From assembly GCA_964352625.1 (NCBI GenBank), contig CAYGSD010000002.1:310001-374000 (forward strand): DNA of 64,000 nucleotides. Reading direction: 5' to 3'. Shown here in pieces: positions 54,730-62,711 of the stretch. Below the pieces are notes generated by a model. It searched no databases. It saw nothing but the letters and a program-made list of their open reading frames with translations, and had not been told where the DNA came from. The position numbers and the translations under genes are program-made. The first letter of the stretch is position 1, and every line of letters begins with the position of its first letter. This stretch comes from JAAEPI01 sp964352625. GTDB taxonomy: Bacteria > Bacteroidota > Bacteroidia > Cytophagales > Cyclobacteriaceae.

Positions 54730-56652
54730 ATGAAAAAGGATTTATACGTCGTAGGTTTCGTGATAATGTCGTTGCTCATTCTTGGAGCAATATTCTATTA
54801 CCAATTCAGCCTTCAGAGGGAAATAACAGGGAAATTTGAAGAGGATAACCGATTCATTCAATATTCTGCTCGGCAAGAAATGCTTTCTCAGCAAATAGCC
54901 AAATCAGCCGTAGGGATGGGGTATGCCGTTTCTATCGGAGGAAATAATGCTGAGGGAAATTATATTACATACAAAAGCCAGCTAGAGAAAATTCTACCGC
55001 AATGGCGGGAAGTTCACAATGCTCTTTTGAATGGAGATGAGGGCTTGAAAATAGAGAAGCCTGATGCTTCTGAGACCTATGATGCTTTTTCATCGCAAAT
55101 GAAGCTTTATTATCCATTGATTAACAATGCTGCTACTACCTTGATTGGCCTAGAGTTTAATCCAGACCAAACTTCTCAAGACTACATCACTTTAAGGTCG
55201 GCAATCGGTGCTATTTTAAATAGCGAGGATAACTATTTACTAGAGACAAAAAAGGCAACTAATTTCTTTTTCTCCGAATCTCAAGGTAGATCCAATTCAA
55301 TTGACTTTGCAGAAGGAATTGCTCTAGGAGCCTTGGTAGTTCTGTTTATCATTCAGGGTTTTGTGATTTTCCGCCCGCTTTGGAAACTAGCCAACGAAAA
55401 CTTTGAAACGGCCAACAAGGCTTTCGTCAAAGTGAAAAAATCTGAGCAGGAGTTGAGGGTGAGTTATGAGAAGCAAAAGAAAGCAAACAAGCAACTGCTC
55501 ATATCCAGACATCAGCTTGCGGCCAACTTGAAGAGACTGAAAGTGTCAGAGGCGAAACTCCTAAAGAGTACGCAAGAGCAAATAGCTATTAACGATAGAC
55601 TTCTTGGTGCACAAAAGGATTTGAAATCTGCCTATGGTAAGTTGGAAAATTCTGAGGAAGAAATCAGAGCGATGGCTGAGAAGCAACTGGAGGATAACGA
55701 GAAATTATTCCTTGCTGAAAAACAAGTACAAGAAGCCCTTAAGCAGGAGCAGAAGCGACGAGAAGAATTGAACAATGCGATGGAAAATTTGAAGAGTGCA
55801 CAAACACAATTGGTACACTCGGAGAAAATGGCATCACTCGGTCAGCTAACTGCAGGTATTGCACATGAGATCAATAACCCGATTAACTTCATTTCTTCTG
55901 GTATGAAGTCGATTGAGTTTACCTTGGATGCCATTAAGGAAATTCTTGCCAAATACGATGAGCTTGAGCAAGGAGTGGACAAAGCAGGAGAAATATTGAA
56001 TGAAGTGAAGGAGCTCAAGGCAGACCATGAATTTGATGAAATCATGGAAGAGCTTGATGTGATGGTGAAGGATGTGAACTATGGAGTGACGAGAACAATT
56101 GAAATCGTGAAGGGTCTCAGAGTATTCTCTCGTTTGGATGAAGAGGAGATGAAGAAAGCCAATATCAATGAAAACCTTGACGCGACACTCGTACTCCTTA
56201 AAAACAAGACCAAAAACAGAATCAAGATTTCTAAGTTTTACGATGAAGGCATGCAACAAATCGATTGCTATCCTGGCCAGTTGAATCAGGTCTTCATGAA
56301 CATCATTAATAATGCGATTCAGGCTATTCCTGAAGAAAAGGAGGATGCCGAGATTGTGCTTTATACCGAGGAGACGTCTGACGACATTAATATCAGAATC
56401 AAGGACAATGGAGTTGGAATTCCTGATGAAGTGAAAAATAGAATTTGGGAGCCTTTCTTCACGACTAAAGCGGTAGGAGTAGGAACGGGGCTAGGAATGT
56501 CCATTTCTTACAGTATTATAGAAAAGCACAATGGACGTATCGAGCTGGAAAGTGAAATAGGAAAGGGAACTGAGTTCATTATTTCGATACCTAAAGTTGT
56601 GAAACAAAAGGAAGAGAAGAAGGAGAAGGTGGAATCAGCCTCTGAAAACTAA
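54730..56652 (+). CDS. Sensor histidine kinase with PilJ/NarX-type N-terminal domain
   Basis: A 640-aa protein. Membrane helix 1 (about 6-27), an extracytoplasmic helical domain with SARQEMLSQQIAKSA (resembling the P-box of PilJ/NarX N-terminal domains), and membrane helix 2 (about 198-220) come first. A very long coiled coil follows (about 225-365). HisKA has H379 in AGIAHEINNP, and the HATPase domain has FMNIINNAIQAI, DNGVGIP and GVGTGLGMS. It probably transphosphorylates the receiver of the next gene, 33 bp downstream. Divergent from the SiaB-like gene. Confidence 0.92.
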   Translation: MKKDLYVVGFVIMSLLILGAIFYYQFSLQREITGKFEEDNRFIQYSARQEMLSQQIAKSAVGMGYAVSIGGNNAEGNYITYKSQLEKILPQWREVHNALLNGDEGLKIEKPDASETYDAFSSQMKLYYPLINNAATTLIGLEFNPDQTSQDYITLRSAIGAILNSEDNYLLETKKATNFFFSESQGRSNSIDFAEGIALGALVVLFIIQGFVIFRPLWKLANENFETANKAFVKVKKSEQELRVSYEKQKKANKQLLISRHQLAANLKRLKVSEAKLLKSTQEQIAINDRLLGAQKDLKSAYGKLENSEEEIRAMAEKQLEDNEKLFLAEKQVQEALKQEQKRREELNNAMENLKSAQTQLVHSEKMASLGQLTAGIAHEINNPINFISSGMKSIEFTLDAIKEILAKYDELEQGVDKAGEILNEVKELKADHEFDEIMEELDVMVKDVNYGVTRTIEIVKGLRVFSRLDEEEMKKANINENLDATLVLLKNKTKNRIKISKFYDEGMQQIDCYPGQLNQVFMNIINNAIQAIPEEKEDAEIVLYTEETSDDINIRIKDNGVGIPDEVKNRIWEPFFTTKAVGVGTGLGMSISYSIIEKHNGRIELESEIGKGTEFIISIPKVVKQKEEKKEKVESASEN

Positions 56653-56685
56653 AATACCTAACAAAACAAAAACCCATTACTTGGC

Positions 56686-57936
56686 ATGGAATTGATGGAA
56701 AAGGAAGCTCAGGATATAAAGGAAAAGGCTAAATATGAAGTCCTTTATGTAGATGATGAAGAGGTAAACCTTAGAGGCTTCAAGGCGAATTTTAGAAAGT
56801 TTTTCAAGGTACATACGAGTACGAGTCCTGCTGAGGCAATCGAAATCCTTAAGGACAATGAAATTCAGGTGATTATCACCGATCAGCGAATGCCTGAAAT
56901 GACCGGTACAGAGTTCTTGGAAAAAATTCTTCCCGATTATCCAGACGTAATCAAAATCATTTTGACTGGATTTACGGACATTGCCGCCATTCAAGACGGA
57001 ATCAACCGATGCGGTATTTACAAGTACATCACCAAGCCATGGGACTTTGACGAAATGAAGGCCACCCTTGACAAGGCTTTCCAGATTTTCCAAGAGTCGA
57101 AGGATGATGAAGTGCATATCAAGGAGTTGGAGTCAACAACTGCCGAACTTGAGAAGAAAGTTGCCGAGCGCACCAAAGAGCTACATGAAGTCAATAAGCA
57201 ACTGATCGATAGTATCAGGTACGCGGGAGAGCTACAGCGATCCATGCTGCCAGCCGATAAGCAACTGGAAAGAATATTCGACGAGCATTTCCTTCTCTAT
57301 GAGACTAAGTATCTGTTCTCAGAAGAATTCATTTGGGCTTCTAATTTCAATTTTAGAAATGAAGACTATTCTTTCATCGTACTTCTAGAGTTTGAAGGAA
57401 AGGGTCTTGTTGGTTCGCTAAAAACGCTGATTGCAGACTCAATTCTGAACGAACTTATTCATGATAGGAAATGTGTCCACGCTGGTGACATTGTGAAGTA
57501 TTTGAAAGAGGATCTCGACCTGGTAGGTTCTAATGAGTTGAGATGTGATATCAAGATGGGAGCTTTGGTGATTGATAACCACAATAGGTCTCTTGAATAT
57601 GCAGGCTTGCACCAAGACATGATCTTCCACAATGCTGATGGAGTAGGGAAGGTGATTGAAGGGACTAAAACAGATAATACATCGGAGGTTCAGGTTCATC
57701 AAATTGATTACGACCCTGACGGGGCTTATTACCTTTTCACAAGCGGCTTCTTCAAGCAGCAGAATGAAGATGGTATTCGCTTTTCGTATGAGAAGTTTCA
57801 GGAAATGATTCGAAGTGTGAATCAGGAAGATATGGGAGAGCAGTTAGAACTTCTTCAGGTAACTTTGAGCGATTGGACAAAGCAATCAGGCTTAGAAGAC
57901 GATTTGACCGTAATAGGATTTAGGCTACCAGAATAA
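56686..57936 (+). CDS. Response regulator with a degenerate SpoIIE-type phosphatase domain
   Basis: A 416-aa protein. The receiver domain (about 18-135) has the acidic pair in VDDEE, D66 (IITDQRMPEMTG) and the TKPWDF Lys. A coiled coil follows (about 140-180), then a SpoIIE/PP2C-like domain (about 185-416). Compared with the phosphatase at 58171, metal-site residues are lost: GD becomes E213-E214, ADCTGHG becomes L-E235-F-E-G-K239-G, and SDG becomes T-S353-G. Only the final DD (405-406) remains. It is probably a binding rather than catalytic output. ATG at 56686 chosen. Confidence 0.88.
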   Translation: MELMEKEAQDIKEKAKYEVLYVDDEEVNLRGFKANFRKFFKVHTSTSPAEAIEILKDNEIQVIITDQRMPEMTGTEFLEKILPDYPDVIKIILTGFTDIAAIQDGINRCGIYKYITKPWDFDEMKATLDKAFQIFQESKDDEVHIKELESTTAELEKKVAERTKELHEVNKQLIDSIRYAGELQRSMLPADKQLERIFDEHFLLYETKYLFSEEFIWASNFNFRNEDYSFIVLLEFEGKGLVGSLKTLIADSILNELIHDRKCVHAGDIVKYLKEDLDLVGSNELRCDIKMGALVIDNHNRSLEYAGLHQDMIFHNADGVGKVIEGTKTDNTSEVQVHQIDYDPDGAYYLFTSGFFKQQNEDGIRFSYEKFQEMIRSVNQEDMGEQLELLQVTLSDWTKQSGLEDDLTVIGFRLPE

Positions 57937-57942
57937 AAGAAG

Positions 57943-58167
57943 GTGAAAGCAGTTGACGCAAAAAATTGGTGCATTGAAAACATAACTCCCCAGTCATGGT
58001 CGAGGATTGTTCTTAAGACTCTGCCGGAGCTCCGAGCACAAGGCTTAGATCTAAAGGAAATTGAAAACCCAAGCGAAGAGTTAGTCTTGTCTGATGAAAT
58101 AGTTGCAATCCTCAATGGAGCCCTTGATGCACTCTATCAGCTCAAAATAGAAGCTGAAGTCGGTTAA
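57943..58167 (+). CDS. 74-aa protein, GTG start, coupled to the response regulator
   Basis: A GTG at 57943, 6 bp after the regulator stop and preceded by an AGAAGG-like sequence, opens a 74-residue frame: AVDAKNWCIENITPQSWSR, then a helical acidic remainder ending LDALYQLKIEAEVG. No signal peptide or membrane helix. No family recognised. The stop is 3 bp from the convergent phosphatase end. Tight packing inside the signalling island favours a real gene. Confidence 0.65.
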   Translation: MKAVDAKNWCIENITPQSWSRIVLKTLPELRAQGLDLKEIENPSEELVLSDEIVAILNGALDALYQLKIEAEVG

Positions 58168-58170
58168 AAC

Positions 58171-60105
58171 TTATACTTCAAATCCCAATATTAATACATC
58201 GTCTGTTTGGTCGGCATTGCCTTTCCAGTGATCGAACACCTCATTCATTTTCGTTTCCTGAGCGAGCAGTGTCTTGTCTTGCCCTGAGACCAAAAGCAAA
58301 TTCCTGAAATTCTTGGCCATGAATCGTTTGTCTGATGGCCCTCCAAACTGATCCTGAAAGCCGTCAGAAGCCATGAACACTCTATCACCTTTTTGAAGTT
58401 GGATGTTCTCAACCTTAAACTGATCCTCCACTTCTTTCTCAGTGGCGCCTTCCATTCGTCCAATCGTCACCCTAGGACTTTTGAAAATCTCAATTTCACC
58501 GTTCCGAATAAAGTACAATGGAAAAGCGGCCCCCGCAAAGGACATTTCCAAAGTGTCCAGATCAATGACACAAACACCTACTTCCATTCCATCATGGCGC
58601 GGCTCATCCGAATCCATGTCACGGTAGATTTCAAACTTAATGTTCTTATCAAGTCGCGCCAGGATTTTTTGTGGCTCTATATAATTCTGGTAATAAACAA
58701 TGCTTGTTAGCTGGTTGGAGCCTACCATCGACATGATGGCTCCTGGCACACCATGACCGGTGCAGTCTGCAGCCACTACTATCATGTGCTCCTTCCTTCC
58801 AGTTCGCACTCGCTCGAACCAATAGAAATCTCCACTTACCACATCCTTTGGCTTATAAATGAGCAGTTTATCCTTGAACACCCTTTTCAGCTGATCAGGG
58901 TCAGGAAGTATGGAGCTTTGAATCCTTTTAGAGTACTTGATGCTGTCATCGACTTCACGATGAATAGCCTCCATTTCTGCCTTCTGCGCTTCTATAAATT
59001 TCTTCTGATCCTGTAGCTTGACGTTAAGTTCTTTTTGTTCATCTATTCGTTCAATCAGAGTACGTGTTGTGGTCTGAAGGTTTTTTGCGAGCTGCCCAAT
59101 TTCATCTTTTCGATTCACTGATATTTCAGTATCCAAGTTGCCTTTTCCTATTTCTTCAGCAGCATGACTGAGCATGACGATGGGTTTCACAAACACTCTG
59201 GCTACTACAAAGGATACTATTAGCGAGAAAATGAGTGCTCCTGCGATAACCATTAGCAATTGCTCTCTCAGCCGTGTTAATGGGAGGAACGCATCGTCTT
59301 TTCCGATACTCAAAACCAATTTCCATCCACTGCTTGTGTAGTCTAGAAAGCCGGTATCCCGTGTCACATAAATCAAATCGGTTTCCGATTCTACTTTATT
59401 GACACCAATGCTGTTTACATCTTTTACCAAATCAAATTGACCGTATTTAGCATTCAGTATTTGGTCAGGGCTTTCATTGGAATACAGCAGGAGACCCGAA
59501 TCATCAATCCAATTCACATTTAACTTTCTTGACGCCTCGGAGCTAAGAGAGAAATCACCCATCAGTTTATAGAGTTCATCCACTTTGATGGTGCCGACGA
59601 TTACCCCAATTGGCTCATTGGTGTAGAAGTCACGCACCTTCGAAGCGAAATGCATCACCGGCTCCTGTGTGGACTCTGAGATGGCAATGTCCATGGCAGC
59701 TTCATCTTCTTTTAGCTTGAGCCAATAGGAGCTTTCGGAATGTTGCTCTCCAATGGACTCCTGTCGACTGTCCGCAAGACGAACCCTGTCCATGTTGTAA
59801 AAGGAAAAGTTGTTGTACAAATTATTTAACTCTTCCAATTCGAGCAACCTATTGGTGAGTTCAGCTCTGGAAATGTCGGTAATTCTGAAGTAAGGGTTTT
59901 TAGCGGTCATCCTTACGTCATTTAATCTTGAGAAAATGAATCTTTGGATATTCTCAAGTGACTGCTGAGACTGCTGAGTAATATTGGAGGTTATCTCGCT
60001 TTCTAGTGTTTTCTTGACCTGAGAATCGGTAAAGAAAAATAACACCGCTGATGAGGCTATTACCAGAACGATGGTGAGTAGACTTAATCTTAGAAAAATG
60101 TTCAT
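58171..60105 (-). CDS. SiaA-like membrane SpoIIE/PP2C phosphatase with sensor and HAMP domains
   Basis: A 644-aa protein. Membrane helix 1 (about 7-27), an extracytoplasmic dCache-like sensor (about 30-280; NVNWIDDSGLLLYSN), membrane helix 2 (about 284-306), HAMP (about 305-358), a coiled coil, and a SpoIIE phosphatase (about 400-644). Metal ligands are intact: D426 (SGDFYW), D447 (ADCTGHG), D581 (ASDGF) and D635-D636 (TDDVL). The architecture equals SiaA, which dephosphorylates SiaC. It sits 3 bp from the 74-aa gene, in the opposite orientation. Confidence 0.9.
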   Translation of the reverse strand: MNIFLRLSLLTIVLVIASSAVLFFFTDSQVKKTLESEITSNITQQSQQSLENIQRFIFSRLNDVRMTAKNPYFRITDISRAELTNRLLELEELNNLYNNFSFYNMDRVRLADSRQESIGEQHSESSYWLKLKEDEAAMDIAISESTQEPVMHFASKVRDFYTNEPIGVIVGTIKVDELYKLMGDFSLSSEASRKLNVNWIDDSGLLLYSNESPDQILNAKYGQFDLVKDVNSIGVNKVESETDLIYVTRDTGFLDYTSSGWKLVLSIGKDDAFLPLTRLREQLLMVIAGALIFSLIVSFVVARVFVKPIVMLSHAAEEIGKGNLDTEISVNRKDEIGQLAKNLQTTTRTLIERIDEQKELNVKLQDQKKFIEAQKAEMEAIHREVDDSIKYSKRIQSSILPDPDQLKRVFKDKLLIYKPKDVVSGDFYWFERVRTGRKEHMIVVAADCTGHGVPGAIMSMVGSNQLTSIVYYQNYIEPQKILARLDKNIKFEIYRDMDSDEPRHDGMEVGVCVIDLDTLEMSFAGAAFPLYFIRNGEIEIFKSPRVTIGRMEGATEKEVEDQFKVENIQLQKGDRVFMASDGFQDQFGGPSDKRFMAKNFRNLLLVSGQDKTLLAQETKMNEVFDHWKGNADQTDDVLILGFEV

Positions 60106-60245
60106 ATGATGATATTCTTAGCTGGTTCAGTTCACACAACTAATTTAATTCAACCTAGCTCTAAATGGCCAAAAAATGAGTCATTTCCAGAATTGTCAGA
60201 AAATATATTTAAAGTTGAGGTAGTAAACACTCATTGCATTCTCTG

Positions 60246-60701
60246 ATGAAACACGTAGTAATCATTTTTCTAGCACTTTTTTCCAATCAGCTTTTTGGGC
60301 AGACTCTTTCTGTCTACCAATCACCTCAATCCGTGACTGAGACAACCGATCAGTTGATTTATACCATCAAAAAGGCCAATTTGGTTTATTTCGAGACGGT
60401 ATCTCATCACGAGATAGCAGCCGAAAGAGGAGTGACTATTAGTGAAATGCAGGAGATTCTCTTTGAGGATGGAGGCCTCACCACTTCACTAATAGAGTGC
60501 CAGCCAACAACCGCCCTTGATCTCCCTTTGAAAATTTTAATTTGGGAAGAGAATGATGACGTTTATATCGCTTTTATCGATCCGAAATTCATGAAGAAAA
60601 GATTCATGCTCAGTGGTTGCGAAGAAGTGGTGGACGACATGGGAAAATTACTTGCCAAGGTGGTCGTGGATGGTCTTAGGGCACTTCGAGCCCAAGACTG
60701 A
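60246..60701 (+). CDS. Secreted DUF302 protein
   Basis: A 151-aa protein from the ATG at 60246 (MKHVVIIFLALFSNQLFGQ, signal peptide); a TTG 12 bp upstream is in frame but less likely. The DUF302 core spans about 30-150: LVYFETVSHHEIAAERG, then DLPLKILIWEENDDVYIAFIDP. The fold is known, its function is not. The end overlaps the convergent DUF2911 gene by 26 bp. Confidence 0.85.
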   Translation: MKHVVIIFLALFSNQLFGQTLSVYQSPQSVTETTDQLIYTIKKANLVYFETVSHHEIAAERGVTISEMQEILFEDGGLTTSLIECQPTTALDLPLKILIWEENDDVYIAFIDPKFMKKRFMLSGCEEVVDDMGKLLAKVVVDGLRALRAQD

Positions 60702-61191
60702 AGCCGAGATTCTCCCATTGAAATTTTAGAGAATCATTCTCAAAGTAGAATTTCATTCTTTCTGAAAACTCCTTGGTTTTGTATGGCTTCACGACAAACT
60801 GCGCAACGTTCAGCGTGCTATCATACTGATACGTCCCCCATTGGTTCCACTTCTCGTTAAGGATTACTTCCCACCGATCCTCGTCAGGAATAGTGAAAAT
60901 GGCATAAGCACCAGAGTCTAGAGCTGCTCCATTGACTTTTATGGGAATAGAGGTAGAGATGTAAGACGCGTCATTTGCTCCTGTTCGCCACATTCTCCCG
61001 TAAGGTATCAGCTCTCCCCAAATTTCTCTTTCGTTTACAGCAGGACTGCTGTATTCAATTTTGACAATTCCAGAATTAAAAGAGGTACTATCGGAACGTA
61101 ACGGTGAAGGGCGCTCCCTCTGCTCGCCAACACAACTCATCAAAGAAGATGACAGAACTACTAATGTAAGAATGTGTTTCGGTTGAAGCAT
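60676..61191 (-). CDS. DUF2911 lipoprotein
   Basis: A 171-aa protein from the ATG at 61191 (MLQPKHILTLVVLSSSLMSC, lipobox); an ATG three codons earlier is possible. The DUF2911 domain fills the rest (IEYSSPAVNEREIWGELIPYGRMWRTGAN, with the same PYGRMWRTG core as the paralogue at 7153). Function unknown. The paralogue has a TPR-like tail and no lipobox, so the two are probably not interchangeable. Confidence 0.88.
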   Translation of the reverse strand: MLQPKHILTLVVLSSSLMSCVGEQRERPSPLRSDSTSFNSGIVKIEYSSPAVNEREIWGELIPYGRMWRTGANDASYISTSIPIKVNGAALDSGAYAIFTIPDEDRWEVILNEKWNQWGTYQYDSTLNVAQFVVKPYKTKEFSERMKFYFENDSLKFQWENLGFSLGLEVP

Positions 61192-61249
61192 ACTTTCCAA
61201 TGACCTAACTTCTCTAACGTCAGGGAAGATAATGAGTTTTTCCTATTCC

Positions 61250-61627
61250 TTAGAATGGGAGATCATCGTCGGCTGAGAAACTTTCTTGTTTCCAATCAGC
61301 CTTTGGTGCCGCTTCACTTTGGGTAGGAGCCGAAGGGGCTGGCGATGATCCGGCTTTGTCTAGTCTCCATGCCTGAAGCGAGTTAAAGTATTTCACTTCA
61401 CCATTTTTGTCAGTCCATTTCCGTCCCTTTAAGTTAAAGGAGATATTGAGGTCATCCCCTACCTGAAAGCCCTCCAGAAGCTCGCAGTTTGCCTGGATCA
61501 ATTCAAATTTGATGAATTCGGGATATTGAGGGTTGTCGGCAAATTCAACCACAAATTCCCTTTTCTGAAAGGAGTCAGTAATCTGCTGGGTTGGAAACTT
61601 TTCTATGAGTTTGGCTTGAATATTCAT
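61250..61627 (-). CDS. DUF3127 protein with SSB-like acidic tail
   Basis: A 125-aa protein. An OB-fold-like N-terminal domain (about 1-92; FQKREFVVEFADNPQYPEFI, FNLKGRKWTDKNGE) is followed by a Pro/Ala/Ser-rich linker and the acidic tip FSADDDLPF. The tip is nearly identical to the DDD[IL]PF end by which SSB recruits repair enzymes. The OB-fold-plus-tip layout suggests single-stranded DNA binding, but this is inferred. DUF3127 is common in Bacteroidota. Confidence 0.85.
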   Translation of the reverse strand: MNIQAKLIEKFPTQQITDSFQKREFVVEFADNPQYPEFIKFELIQANCELLEGFQVGDDLNISFNLKGRKWTDKNGEVKYFNSLQAWRLDKAGSSPAPSAPTQSEAAPKADWKQESFSADDDLPF

Positions 61628-61655
61628 CTAATCTGGTGGTTCTTTGCTTTTACTA

Positions 61656-61793
61656 ATGAAGGCTTCAAAGAAAACATTTTTTATCGTTTCTGCCATTTTT
61701 TTGGTCATCGTTATTTTGGTAATGATTGATTTCGCCAAAAAATCCAGAGCACCGTGGGAGAGACAAAAAACGGAGGAAGTAAAAGGTGAATAG
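61656..61793 (+). CDS. 45-aa single-pass membrane protein
   Basis: A small complete frame, ATG at 61656 and TAG at 61791-61793. It has an N-terminal basic segment (MKASKKTFF), one membrane helix (about 9-26, with Ile/Val/Leu) and a charged tail (KSRAPWERQKTEEVKGE). Its stop overlaps the GTG start of the next gene by 8 bp, which argues for a real coupled gene. No family recognised. Confidence 0.6.
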   Translation: MKASKKTFFIVSAIFLVIVILVMIDFAKKSRAPWERQKTEEVKGE

Positions 61794-62115
61794 AGTACTT
61801 GTCATTTTCTTATTTATGGTCTCTTTGGTTTCTTGTCATGACAGGGAAGATGAGATGAAATTTGCCTGCGGTGAGGAAGTCAGTCTTTCCAATGAGGTAA
61901 TGCCGATCATAGACGCGAATTGCGCTATTTCTTTGTGCCATGCAGATGGTGTCCAGCCGTTTTTGAATACGGCGGAGCAGATCATTCTTAAATCAGAAAG
62001 AATAGGTGTACGGGTGGAAAATGGTTCCATGCCGCCGGGAGGCCAACCGCCTTTAAGTTCTGAGGATGTCGATTTGATTTTATGCTGGATTGCGGATGGA
62101 TCACCTGACAACTGA
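61786..62115 (+). CDS. Small cytochrome-like lipoprotein
   Basis: A 109-aa protein starting GTG at 61786, with a lipobox (MVSLVSCHD). The mature domain has C-x4-C-H (CAISLCH, in PIIDANCAISLCHADG), Met in GSMPPGG, and ILCWIADGSPDN, the layout of short cytochrome c-like domains in Bacteroidota that have a non-canonical heme site. Heme attachment at CX4CH is plausible but not proven. It is translationally coupled to the 45-aa gene. Confidence 0.72.
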   Translation: MNRVLVIFLFMVSLVSCHDREDEMKFACGEEVSLSNEVMPIIDANCAISLCHADGVQPFLNTAEQIILKSERIGVRVENGSMPPGGQPPLSSEDVDLILCWIADGSPDN

Positions 62116-62130
62116 TTGAAAACCTAATAC

Positions 62131-62138
62131 TATATTTG
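62131..62138 (+). promoter_or_regulatory. Candidate -7 element TATATTTG for tRNA-Val
   Basis: A perfect TAnnTTTG match with its last base 10 bp before the first tRNA base, the right place for a tRNA promoter. It is identical to the element at 16181. Confidence 0.5.
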
Positions 62139-62147
62139 CGGGCGTTT

Positions 62148-62222
62148 GAGGCATTAGCTCAGTTGGTTTAGAGCACTACCTTGACAGGGTAGGGGTCACT
62201 GGTTCGAATCCAGTATGCCTCA
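62148..62222 (+). tRNA. tRNA-Val (anticodon GAC)
   Basis: A complete 75-nt cloverleaf: acceptor 62148-62154 pairs with 62115+ region 62215-62221 (GAGGCAT/ATGCCTC), D arm GCTC/GAGC, anticodon stem CTACC/GGTAG with loop TTGACAG (anticodon GAC), T arm ACTGG-TTCGAAT-CCAGT, discriminator A at 62222. The CCA end is not encoded (CTT follows). It decodes GUC and GUU. Confidence 0.95.
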
Positions 62223-62241
62223 CTTAAAGACCCATTTAACA

Positions 62242-62275
62242 AAAAGGCCATCCCACACGGGATGGCCTTTTCTTT
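62242..62275. terminator. Bidirectional terminator after tRNA-Val
   Basis: A 13-bp perfect stem AAAAGGCCATCCC / GGGATGGCCTTTT (62242-62254 with 62259-62271), an ACAC loop and a T-rich tail. It lies between the tRNA and the convergent gene, whose stop is inside its tail. Confidence 0.92.
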
Positions 62276-62636
62276 AGTCCTTGCGCTTGCCACCTGGTTT
62301 TCGTTCTGTACCTTTTTTATATTGTTGCTTGAATTTGGCGAGCTGCTCTTCATTCAGAATGGCTGCTACTTGTTTCTCAAATTCATCTCTCAACGCCTTT
62401 GCTTCGTTCGATCGGCGGTCTTTTATTTTACTCATGGCTACACCAAGCTCAGCGTGCACCGCTTTCCATTCCACGAATTGTTCATCACTTAGACCCAGCT
62501 GCTCTTTGGCTTTATTGATCATTTCCTCAGTGGGAGGACCTTGCCGATCTTGGTTTTGTCTTTGACCCTGTCCCGGTTGTGCTTGGGCACCAGCTCCTAG
62601 AGCTAGTAGTCCCGCTAGAATTAAAATCTTTTTCAT
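62274..62636 (-). CDS. Periplasmic helical protein, Spy/CpxP-like
   Basis: A 120-aa protein with a signal peptide (GAGAQAQ). A Gln/Arg-rich linker leads to two amphipathic helices (LGLSDEQFVEWKAVHAEL and ALRDEFEKQVAAILNEEQLAKFKQQ) and a basic tail. The repeated L-[NS]-[DE]-E-Q pattern is the LTxxQ-like motif of Spy/CpxP proteins, which act as envelope chaperones or stress sensors. It lies 75 bp after valS on the same strand. Confidence 0.72.
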   Translation of the reverse strand: MKKILILAGLLALGAGAQAQPGQGQRQNQDRQGPPTEEMINKAKEQLGLSDEQFVEWKAVHAELGVAMSKIKDRRSNEAKALRDEFEKQVAAILNEEQLAKFKQQYKKGTERKPGGKRKD

Positions 62637-62711
62637 CCTTATTTATTTCACTCATTACGCCAACCAGATAGGAGATGGTGGCTTGGTGTTTCTTAAAGGA
62701 TGTTAAAAGAA

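Noticed and set aside
58171..60105. Independent genes on the plus strand opposite the SiaA-like phosphatase
   Set aside because: Short frames there lack family features and lie entirely within the intact minus-strand gene.
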